Positions 32,587 to 40,638 of a stretch of DNA of 43,304 nt are shown piece by piece (position 1 is the stretch's first letter; every line of letters begins with the position of its first letter). The translations under genes and the position numbers were made by a program. The notes under the pieces are model-generated. The model worked only from the letters and a program-made list of their open reading frames with translations. It was not told where the DNA came from and did no database searches. The DNA comes from Gammaproteobacteria bacterium (GTDB lineage: Bacteria > Pseudomonadota > Gammaproteobacteria > GCA-001735895): NCBI GenBank assembly GCA_024638385.1, contig JAHEKJ010000019.1, positions 1 through 43,304 of the forward strand. The letters run 5' to 3'.

Positions 32587-33480
32587 ATGTCGCGCAAGCA
32601 TCCCGTCATTGTTATTACCGGCTCGTCCGGCGCCGGTACGACCACCGTCAAGAAGGCGCTCGAGTCGATTTTCCTGCGCCAGAAGATTCGCGCGGTCGTC
32701 GTCGAGGGCGACAGCTTTCATCGCTACGACCGCGACGAGATGCACGCGCGGATGGAAGAGGCGCGCGATACCGGTGTCAACTTCAGCCACTTCGGCGAGG
32801 AAGCCAATCTGTTCGCGGAACTCGAGCAGCTGTTCCGGACCTACGGCGAGACCGGCGCCGGGCGGATTCGCCATTACCTGCACGACGCCGCCGACGCGCG
32901 CATGCACGGCGAACGCCTCGGCGAGACCTTTATCGCGGGTCGCTTCACGCCGTGGGAGGAGATCGAGCCCGACACCGACCTGCTTTTCTATGAGGGCTTG
33001 CACGGCCTGGTCAAGAGCGGCGAAATCGACCTGACGCGTTACGTCGATCTCAGGGTCGGGGTCGCGCCGGTCGTCAACCTCGAATGGATCCAGAAAATAC
33101 ACCGCGACAGCGCCGAGCGCGGCTACACCAAGGACGAGGTCGTCGACAACATCCTGCGGCGCATGCCTGACTACGTCAAATACATCACGCCGCAATTCTC
33201 CGAGACCGACATCAACTTCCAGCGCGTCGCGACGGTCGACACGTCGAACCCGTTCATCGCGCGCGATATCCCGACCCAGGACGAAAGCTTCGTCGTGATC
33301 CGCTTCAGGAAACCGGACATCCGCAACACCGATTTCACCAACCTGTTGACGATGATCAGCGGCTCGTTCATGTCGCGGCGCAATACCATCGTCGTGCCCG
33401 GCGGCAAGATGGGCATGGCGATGGAAATCATCCTGATGCCGATCATCGCCGACCTGATGGCGCGCCGGCACGAGGATTGA
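32587..33480 (+). CDS. prkB: Phosphoribulokinase-like protein PrkB
   Basis: A 297-residue P-loop kinase of the PRK/uridine kinase family. The nucleotide site is VITGSSGAGTTTVKKAL near residues 9-25. VVEGDSFHRYDRDEMH follows, and FYEGLHGLV holds the catalytic Asp/Glu region. ITPQFSETDINFQRVATVDTSNPF is typical of bacterial phosphoribulokinases, which make ribulose 1,5-bisphosphate. No RuBisCO or other Calvin cycle gene is in the window. Orphan PrkB proteins are widespread in gammaproteobacteria and their role is unclear. The following TatD-type gene starts 19 bp downstream. Confidence 0.88.
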   Translation: MSRKHPVIVITGSSGAGTTTVKKALESIFLRQKIRAVVVEGDSFHRYDRDEMHARMEEARDTGVNFSHFGEEANLFAELEQLFRTYGETGAGRIRHYLHDAADARMHGERLGETFIAGRFTPWEEIEPDTDLLFYEGLHGLVKSGEIDLTRYVDLRVGVAPVVNLEWIQKIHRDSAERGYTKDEVVDNILRRMPDYVKYITPQFSETDINFQRVATVDTSNPFIARDIPTQDESFVVIRFRKPDIRNTDFTNLLTMISGSFMSRRNTIVVPGGKMGMAMEIILMPIIADLMARRHED

Positions 33481-33499
33481 CCGCGCCGGCCGGCCCGCG

Positions 33500-34264
33500 A
33501 TGCACCTGATCGACAGCCATTGTCACCTCGACGACGACCGCTTCGACGCGGACCGCGACGGTGTCGTCGCGCGCGCCGCCGCGGCCGGCATCGAGCGCAT
33601 CGTCGTGCCGGCGACGACGGCGAACCGCTGGGACAAGATCCGCGACCTTTGCGCCGGTAACGACGCGTTCTATCCGGCCTACGGCCTGCACCCGTGGTTC
33701 GTCGAGCAGCACCAGGCCGCGCACCTGCGTGACCTCGATGCGTGGCTCGAGCGCGAGCGCCCGGTCGCGCTCGGCGAATGCGGCCTCGATTTCTACAATT
33801 CGCGGCGCGACGAGAAATGGCAGAAGCGGCTGTTCGGCGAACAGCTCGCGCTGGCGGCGCGTCACGACCTGCCGGTCATCGTGCACGCGCGCAAGGCGAT
33901 GGACGAGACGATCGCGCTGCTGCGCCGGCATGCGCCCGCGCGCGGCGGCGTCGTGCACAGCTTCGCCGGCAGCGAACAGCAGGCGCGCCAGCTGTTCGAT
34001 CTCGGATTTCGCCTCGGAATCGCCGCGACGGTCGGCTTCGAGCGCGCCCGCAAGCTGCGCGCGGTAGTTGCGGCGATGCCCGACGAGGCCTTGCTGCTCG
34101 AGTCCGACGCGCCCGACCAGCCCGGAGCCGCGCACCGCGGCGAACGCAACGAGCCGGCTTACATCGTCGAGCACCTCGAAATTATGGCGGAGCTTCGCCA
34201 GACCGACCCTGAAACCCTGGCTGTGACGTTGAACCGGAACGCCGAACGCTTGTTCGGATTGTGA
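33500..34264 (+). CDS. TatD-family metal-dependent nuclease
   Basis: A 254-residue TIM-barrel hydrolase. Metal ligands are visible: H7 and H9 in DSHCHLDD, Glu in GECGLDFY, His in PVIVHAR, His in VVHSFAG and the Asp in LLESDAPDQPG. The C-terminal LNRNAERLFGL is typical. TatD/YjjV/YcfH proteins are DNA exonucleases or general phosphodiesterases; YjjV is the closest in feel. It ends at a convergent junction filled by hairpin elements. Confidence 0.92.
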   Translation: MHLIDSHCHLDDDRFDADRDGVVARAAAAGIERIVVPATTANRWDKIRDLCAGNDAFYPAYGLHPWFVEQHQAAHLRDLDAWLERERPVALGECGLDFYNSRRDEKWQKRLFGEQLALAARHDLPVIVHARKAMDETIALLRRHAPARGGVVHSFAGSEQQARQLFDLGFRLGIAATVGFERARKLRAVVAAMPDEALLLESDAPDQPGAAHRGERNEPAYIVEHLEIMAELRQTDPETLAVTLNRNAERLFGL

Positions 34265-34274
34265 ACTTCGGTCG

Positions 34275-34542
34275 GGATGGCTCGCGGCCGGCAAGGGGGA
34301 CAGAGCAAAATTTCCGCTTAAGGCACCTGCGGCGGTCACAATTTCAGGCGGAAATTTTGGTCTGTCCCCGACTGAGCACGAACATGGCTCCGATCGCCGT
34401 ACCCGATATCGGGCGAAGCTAGCGCCCGGAGCCGAGTTCGCGCACTAACGGGGACAGACCAATAACTGCACCACGATTTTAAAGACCGCAACTAGCGAGA
34501 TGCAGTTTTTGCTCTGTCCCCCTTGCTGGCCGCCAGCCATCC
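34275..34542. repeat. GGGGACAG-type hairpin elements, locus A (two modules in an outer palindrome)
   Basis: The 287-bp gap between the convergent tatD-type and NRDE genes is almost filled by nested inverted repeats. Outer arms of 36 bp (34275-34310 and 34507-34542) match with two mismatches. Module A1 (about 34294-34370) has arms ending in GGGGGACAGAGC and GGTCTGTCCCCG with inner stem TTTCCGC/GCGGAAA. Module A2 (34449-34523), in opposite orientation, has inner stem AACTGCA/TGCAGTT. The sequence between A1 and A2 is itself imperfectly palindromic. No reading frame of note. Confidence 0.9.
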
Positions 34543-34551
34543 AACTACTAC

Positions 34552-35322
<771 letters not shown>

Positions 35323-35359
35323 GGGCGCAAAGTATAAAGGAATCGCGTCCCGGCGCTGA

Positions 35360-35365
35360 TATAAT
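35360..35365 (+). promoter_or_regulatory. Possible -10 element for the sbmA-like gene
   Basis: TATAAT in the context CTGATATAATCC, 78 bp before the ATG at 35443. No -35 hexamer is convincing. Confidence 0.35.
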
Positions 35366-35442
35366 CCGGCGCTTCGCAGGCCCGGACGCAGCTCGCGGAA
35401 CCGACGGTTGTCTGCTCCGAGACGATATCAAAGGGGAAAACC

Positions 35443-36438
35443 ATGTTCAGATCCTTCTTCCTGAGCCGCAACTGGCTGCACTGGTCGGCGCTCGGATCGA
35501 TGGCAATTCTCTGGTCCATCTGGTACCAGGTCGACCTGAACGTCCAGATCAACGACTGGTACGGCGAATTCTACGACATGATTCAGGAGGCCCTGACCGC
35601 CCCCGACCAGATTACCTTCGACCAGTATTTCAACGTCACCGCCGGATTCCTGAAGCTGGCCTCGCTGTGGATCGTCATCCAGGTCGGGACCGCGTTTTTT
35701 ACCAGCCACTACGTGTTTCGCTGGCGCACCGCGATGAACGGTTACTACGTCAGCCACTGGGCCAAGCTGCGCAACGTCGAGGGCGCGGCGCAGCGCGTGC
35801 AGGAAGACACGATGCGCTTCGCCAGTATCGTCGAGAACCTCGGCGTGTATTTCGTGCGCTCGATCCTGACGCTGATCGCGTTCCTGCCGATCCTGTGGGA
35901 CCTCAGCGAGCACGTCACCGAGCTGCCGTGGATCGGCCCGGTCGAACACTCGCTGATCTACATTGCGATCATTTCGGCGCTGTTCGGCACGGTGCTGGTC
36001 GCGCTGGTCGGCATCAGGCTGCCGGGACTCGAGTTCAACAATCAGCTCGTCGAGGCGGCCTTTCGCAAGGAGCTGGTGTATGGCGAAGACAACGAAGACC
36101 GGGCGCAACCGGTGACGCTGGGCGAGCTGTTCGATAACGTGCGCAAGAACTATTACCGCCTGTATCTGCATTACGGCTACTTCAACTTCGCCCGCTTCGG
36201 CTATATCCAGTACAGCGTGCTGTTGCCGATCGCGGCACTCGGTCCGACGATCGTCGCCGGCGCGATCACCTTCGGCATATTCAGGCAGATCTTCCATGTC
36301 TTCGAGCAGGTCGAAAGCTCATTTCAGTACCTGGTCAATTCCTGGTCGACCATCGTCGAGCTGATCTCGATTTACAAGCGTTTGCAGAAGTTCGAGGCAA
36401 ACATCAAGACCGCGGGCCTGGCCGAGGCGCCGGCCTGA
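35443..36438 (+). CDS. sbmA: SbmA/BacA-like peptide transporter, short N-terminus
   Basis: A 331-residue membrane protein. The ATG has an AGGGGAAA ribosome site a few bases upstream. The sequence follows the SbmA family closely from NDWYGEFYDMIQEAL through NNFF-type loop (here TSHYVFRWRTAMN), EGAAQRVQEDTMRFAS, LPGLEFNNQLVEAAFRKELVYGED and FQYLVNSW to IYKRLQKFE. E. coli SbmA has 406 residues; this protein lacks about the first 75, where the first membrane helix or helices lie. The other helices are present. SbmA dimers import proline-rich antimicrobial peptides and other peptides using the proton gradient. Retained core motifs suggest function, with altered N-terminal topology. Confidence 0.88.
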   Translation: MFRSFFLSRNWLHWSALGSMAILWSIWYQVDLNVQINDWYGEFYDMIQEALTAPDQITFDQYFNVTAGFLKLASLWIVIQVGTAFFTSHYVFRWRTAMNGYYVSHWAKLRNVEGAAQRVQEDTMRFASIVENLGVYFVRSILTLIAFLPILWDLSEHVTELPWIGPVEHSLIYIAIISALFGTVLVALVGIRLPGLEFNNQLVEAAFRKELVYGEDNEDRAQPVTLGELFDNVRKNYYRLYLHYGYFNFARFGYIQYSVLLPIAALGPTIVAGAITFGIFRQIFHVFEQVESSFQYLVNSWSTIVELISIYKRLQKFEANIKTAGLAEAPA

Positions 36439-36451
36439 TCGAGGTCCCGGC

Positions 36452-37414
36452 CTAATCGAGGTATGGCGTGACCAGTTGGCGCATCATCTCGATATGCTCG
36501 CTGCGGTCGTTGAGCGCGGGGATGTAGTCGAAGGCCTCGCCACCGAGATCGAGATATTCGCGCCGGTACTCGACCTCGATTTCGTCGAGCGTCTCGAGGC
36601 AGTCGGCGGAGAATCCCGGGCAGATCACGTCGACCTGGCGAATGCCGCGCCCGATCAAAGTCTGCAGCACGTCCGACGTGTACGGCTGGATCCAGACCTG
36701 CCGGCCGAAGCGGGACTGGTAACCGATCGACCAGTCCGGGCCGGCGAGGCCGAGCGCCGCGGCCAGTGCCGTCGCGGTCTTCTGGCACTGCGCCTGGTAG
36801 GGATCGCCGCGGTCGACGTTGGCCTGCGGCAGGCCGTGGAACGACATCAGCAAATGCCGTGGCTCCTGTTGCCGCCAGTGCTCGCGCACCGATGCCGCCA
36901 GCGCGGCGATATAGGCCGGGTGGTCCGGGTAGTAACCGATGAATTCGATCTGCGGACCGATGTCGAGCGCATTCAGGGTTTGCTTCAGGTGCTTGTAGCT
37001 GGTCGCGGTCGTCGTTACCGAGTATTGCGGGTAGAGCGGCAGCACGATGAGCTTGTCGATGCCGGCGTTCTTGAGGCGCGTCAGCACCGACTCGAAGGAC
37101 GGGTTGCCGTAGCGCATCGCCAGTTCGACGTGGGCGCGCTCGAGCAGTTTTTGCTGCAGGGCATTGCGCTGGCGCTGGGCGATCGCGAGCAGCGGCGAAC
37201 CGTCGCCGGTCCAGACGCGCCGGTAGGCCGCCAGCGTCTTGCCGCTGCGAAGCGGCAGGATGACGCCGTAGAGCAAGGGCAGCCACAGCGCCCGCGGCAG
37301 CCGTACGACCAGCGGGTCGGACAGGAATTCGCGCAGGAAGCGCCTGACCGCGGCGCGCTCGAGCGCGTCGGGCGTACCCAGGTTGGTCAGCAGAACGGTG
37401 GTGCGGGCCGGCAT
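36452..37414 (-). CDS. hemH: Ferrochelatase
   Basis: A 320-residue enzyme inserting ferrous iron into protoporphyrin IX, the last step of heme synthesis. The family motifs are TTVLLTNLGTPD at the start, LPLYPQYSVTTTATS, and LMSFHGLPQ with the catalytic histidine. DWSIGYQSRFGRQVWIQPYT and CPGFSADCLETLDEI follow with the acidic metal path. It is complete at both ends. It ends 14 bp beyond the convergent sbmA-like gene. Upstream is the AT-rich DnaA-box region. Confidence 0.95.
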   Translation of the reverse strand: MPARTTVLLTNLGTPDALERAAVRRFLREFLSDPLVVRLPRALWLPLLYGVILPLRSGKTLAAYRRVWTGDGSPLLAIAQRQRNALQQKLLERAHVELAMRYGNPSFESVLTRLKNAGIDKLIVLPLYPQYSVTTTATSYKHLKQTLNALDIGPQIEFIGYYPDHPAYIAALAASVREHWRQQEPRHLLMSFHGLPQANVDRGDPYQAQCQKTATALAAALGLAGPDWSIGYQSRFGRQVWIQPYTSDVLQTLIGRGIRQVDVICPGFSADCLETLDEIEVEYRREYLDLGGEAFDYIPALNDRSEHIEMMRQLVTPYLD

Positions 37415-37929
37415 CGCGTGGCTTCGGGTCGAAAAAACGCGGCCAGTTTAATCGGCCCGCCGGGCAAAGTCACCGCCGGTCCCCGATGGACATTTTTAGA
37501 CCGAAATGAAAATCGCCCAGATCAATGGAATATTTCGTTTCAATAGAAAAAATCAAGCAAAAAAATCGATTGGCCTACTTGACACGCCGAAGATATGCAC
37601 ACGCTACGCGCGTGTCAAAACTCTGACCCTTTTTTTCCGGCGCGCGAACGGTCAAAAAATGTACAGTACTTATAACTTATTGATTTATAGAGATAAATTA
37701 AATCGCTGCAAAAATGAGCAATCTAAACCATCGTCAACGGGGGCGCGGCTCGCAGGCCGTTGTTTGCTTTTCATGCACAGACTTATCCACAGAAAATGTG
37801 GATAAGAACAATTGTCATGGATTCTTAATAATTTAGCTTTTACTTGCTAGAAAGTGCTTTAACAATCGCCGCTAATTAATTCCCGGTTTTCGACCCCGGC
37901 GACGGCTGAGGCGGGTGCCCAATTCGAGT
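37415..37929. other. AT-rich intergenic region with DnaA boxes, candidate oriC-like element
   Basis: A 515-bp gap without a credible gene between divergent hemH and priA. Much of it (about 37500-37720 and 37795-37885) is strikingly AT-rich against the GC-rich window, with tracts such as TTATAACTTATTGATTTATA. Two perfect DnaA boxes face each other at 37783-37805, with near matches at 37771 and 37593. An 8-bp inverted repeat TTGACACG/CGTGTCAA (37579-37586, 37611-37618) and a T8 tract at 37630-37637 are also present. It could be a replication origin, a DnaA-titrating site or a regulatory region for the divergent genes. Confidence 0.45.
37783..37805. promoter_or_regulatory. Pair of perfect inverted DnaA boxes
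   Basis: TTATCCACA (37783-37791) and TGTGGATAA (37797-37805) are both exact matches to the high-affinity DnaA box and are separated by five bases. TCATGCACA (37771-37779) and ATATGCACA (37593-37601) each differ from TTATNCACA at one position. Confidence 0.85.
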
Positions 37930-40152
37930 ATGATTCAGCTTTCCGCCAGAGTCCTCCGCGTGCCTTCACCCCGTTACGCCTCGTTCGCTCTCGCGTTGCC
38001 GGTTTACCAGGTCTTCACCTACGCGCTCGACGACGAGCGGCCGCAGGCCGGCACGCGTTATCGGCTGCCGTTCGCGGGCAGGGTTCGCACCGGCCTGTTG
38101 CTCGAGCCGGGCGACGCCGGTGATATCGATCCGGCGCGGATCAAGCCGGTCGACTCGCGGCTCGATGACGCGCCGGTCGTCGACGCGCACATGCTCGCGC
38201 TCGCGCGCTGGCTCGCCGATTACTACCTGCAACCGCTCGGCGAGGTGTTGTTCCAGTGCCTGCCGGGCTACCTGCGCGGCGCGCGGCCGCAACGCTCGCT
38301 CGCGGTCATCCGCTATCGACTCGCCGGCGTCGGCGCGGACGAGCTCGAAGCGCTCGCGCGGCGCGCGCCGAAACAGTGGGAAATTTGCCGGGCGCTGGCG
38401 GCCAGCGACGCCGGCCTGACCGCGGCCGAACTCAAGCGCGTCAATCCGAACTGGCACCCCGCGGTGCGCGCACTCGAAGCGCGCGCTCTGGTGACCCGGG
38501 ATACGGCCGCGCCGCCGCCGGCGGTACTGGTCGCCGGTGAGCAGCCGTCGCCGAGCCCCGAGCAGGCGTCGATCCTGCAGGCCATCGGCGCGCGCCGCGA
38601 GAGCTTCGGCGTGCACCTGCTCGACGGGATCACCGGCAGCGGCAAGACCGAAATCTATCTGCGCCTGATCGGCGATGCGCTCGCCGCCGGCCGCCAGGTC
38701 ATCTACCTGGTGCCCGAGATCGGCCTGACCCGGCAGCTGATCGAGCGCGTCGGCGAACGCTTCGGCGAAGCCTTCGCGCTATCGCACTCGGCGCTGACCG
38801 AGCTGCAGCGCTACCGCGCCTGGGAGCGCTTCCGCCGCGGCGAGGTCGGAATCATGCTCGGCACGCGCTCGAGCCTGTTCGCGCAGTGCGAGCGGCTCGG
38901 CCTGATCATCATCGACGAGGAGCACGATGGCTCCTACCGCCAGGACGACGGCATTCGTTATCACGCGCGCGACGTCGCGATCAAACGCGCGCAGATGCTC
39001 GATATCCCGGTCGTGCTCGGCTCGGCGACGCCGGCGCTCGAAACCCTGCACAACTGCGAGCGCGCAACCTGGTTCCGCTATCGGCTCGACGAGCGTCCGA
39101 CGGCCTTCCCGCCGCCGCCGATCCAGCTCGTCGACCTGCGCCAGGCGCGCCTCGAATTCGGTCTCTGCGCGCAATCCTTCGGCCGTATCGAGCATCACCT
39201 CGGTTGCGGGGGACAGGTGCTGGTTTACCTGAACCGTCGCGGTTACGCGCCGGTCGTGATGTGCCACGAGTGCGGCTGGCAGGCGCTCTGCGACCAGTGC
39301 GACGCGCGCCTGACGTTGCACCAGTCGGTGCAGGCGCTGCTGTGCCATCACTGCGGGCATTCGCGCGCGTTGCCGGCGGCCTGCCCCGATTGCGGTCACG
39401 CCGAAATCCGGCATCACGGCGTCGGCACCGAGCAGCTCGAGCGCGGCCTGGCGCAACGTTACCCGGATTTCCCGGTGTTGCGCATCGATCGCGACGTCAT
39501 CGCCTCGCGCGAAATGCTCGAGTCGCGCCTCGAGCGACTGCGCAGCGGCGCGCCGTGCCTGCTGGTCGGCACGCAAATGATCGCCAAGGGCCACGATTAC
39601 CCGGCGATCACGCTGGCGGTCGTTCTCGGCGCCGACCAGGCGCTGTTCAGCGCGTCCTACCGGGCCGGCGAGCGACTGGCGCAAACGCTGTTCCAGGTCG
39701 CCGGCCGCTCCGGCCGCGGCGACCGTGCCGGCGAGGCGCTGGTGCAGACCCGCTTTCCCGAGCACCCGTTGATGCGGGAGCTCGCGTCCGAGGACTATCG
39801 CGCGATCGCCGCGCGCCTGCTCGACGAACGGCGCGCGTTCGGATTGCCGCCGTTTTCGCGAGTCGTCCTGTTCCGCGCCGACGCGGTCGAGCTCGACGCG
39901 GCGCTCGCGCGGCTCGGCCAGGTTGCCGAAATCCTGCGCGGCGCGCGCGGCATCGAGGCGACCAGCCTGGTCGGGCCGATACCGGCCCTGATGACGCGTC
40001 GCGTCGGCCGCTATCGCGCCCAGCTCTGCCTGATGTCGGCGGATTTCCGCGCCCTGCGCTCGGTGCTGCGCGCTACGCTCGCGGCGATTACCGAGTTGCC
40101 GTCGAGTTCGCGCGTCAACGTCACGATCGACGTCGACGCGCTCGACTTCTGA
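37930..40152 (+). CDS. priA: Primosomal protein N' (PriA helicase)
   Basis: A superfamily 2 helicase of about 740 residues that restarts stalled replication forks. The start is uncertain: ATG at 37930 is favoured, with in-frame GTG codons at 37915 and later. The N-terminal DNA-binding domain begins SFALALPVYQVFTYAL. Walker A LLDGITGSGKTEIYL lies near residue 234, and the DEEH box IIDEEHDGSYRQDD at 329-332. Eight zinc-binding cysteines occur between about residues 444 and 495 (CHECGWQALCDQC and CHHCGHSRALPAACPDCG). GTQMIAKGHDYP and AGRSGRG are helicase motifs V and VI. It is complete and typical. Confidence 0.95.
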   Translation: MIQLSARVLRVPSPRYASFALALPVYQVFTYALDDERPQAGTRYRLPFAGRVRTGLLLEPGDAGDIDPARIKPVDSRLDDAPVVDAHMLALARWLADYYLQPLGEVLFQCLPGYLRGARPQRSLAVIRYRLAGVGADELEALARRAPKQWEICRALAASDAGLTAAELKRVNPNWHPAVRALEARALVTRDTAAPPPAVLVAGEQPSPSPEQASILQAIGARRESFGVHLLDGITGSGKTEIYLRLIGDALAAGRQVIYLVPEIGLTRQLIERVGERFGEAFALSHSALTELQRYRAWERFRRGEVGIMLGTRSSLFAQCERLGLIIIDEEHDGSYRQDDGIRYHARDVAIKRAQMLDIPVVLGSATPALETLHNCERATWFRYRLDERPTAFPPPPIQLVDLRQARLEFGLCAQSFGRIEHHLGCGGQVLVYLNRRGYAPVVMCHECGWQALCDQCDARLTLHQSVQALLCHHCGHSRALPAACPDCGHAEIRHHGVGTEQLERGLAQRYPDFPVLRIDRDVIASREMLESRLERLRSGAPCLLVGTQMIAKGHDYPAITLAVVLGADQALFSASYRAGERLAQTLFQVAGRSGRGDRAGEALVQTRFPEHPLMRELASEDYRAIAARLLDERRAFGLPPFSRVVLFRADAVELDAALARLGQVAEILRGARGIEATSLVGPIPALMTRRVGRYRAQLCLMSADFRALRSVLRATLAAITELPSSSRVNVTIDVDALDF

Positions 40153-40159
40153 TCTTGCA

Positions 40160-40490
40160 CGAAGCCGAGTTCGTGCGCGAACGGGGACATACCGATTTTT
40201 GCGCAGCAAAAATCGCTGTGTCCCCCTTGCCGCAGCGAATGCAGCCTGGATCTTGCATGATTTCCGTTACGGCAACCGTGCTGGCGCGACTCCCGCGACC
40301 GAATTTATTTACAGCAACCTTTCTCGCGCGACACCGGTGTTGCATTCGCTGCGGCAAGGGGGACAGAGCAAAAATTGCTAGGCGTTCGTAGGAAGCCGCG
40401 GGATTCTGGGCAATTTTTGGTCTGTCCCCGATCTCGCACGAACTCGGCTTCGATAATGAGCTCACCCGAATTTTTGCTCTGTCCCCCTCG
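40160..40490. repeat. GGGGACAG-type hairpin elements, locus B (nested palindromes)
   Basis: The 486-bp gap between priA and argS holds nested inverted repeats. An outer perfect 18-bp pair lies at 40160-40177 and 40435-40452 (CGAAGCCGAGTTCGTGCG and its complement). A perfect 23-bp pair lies at 40221-40243 and 40341-40363. Hairpin B1 spans 40182-40226 and module B2 40357-40430 (inner stem ATTGC/GCAAT). A third single arm ends at 40488. The outer arm shares GCCGAGTTCG with locus A at 34431. No gene is credible here; the final 148 bp before argS shows only a TAAAAT hexamer at 40599-40604. Confidence 0.9.
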
Positions 40491-40638
40491 ACCCGCCGCC
40501 AGTCGTCCCGCGACGACCGGTCCGACCAGCCGGATCCCACAGTCGATAGATCCGCTGAAAACCGGCTTTCGCCGGTAGCCCCCTACCCACGCCTCGGGTA
40601 AAATCCCCGATCATTTCAGCCTCCCGGGCAGCGATTCC

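Noticed and set aside
37506-37805. 99-codon open frame in the AT-rich gap
   Set aside because: No recognisable motif or ribosome site, composition follows the AT-rich DNA, and it runs through the DnaA boxes.
40199-40578. Short open frames in the priA-argS gap
   Set aside because: They consist of the GGGGACAG repeat elements and share no coding character.
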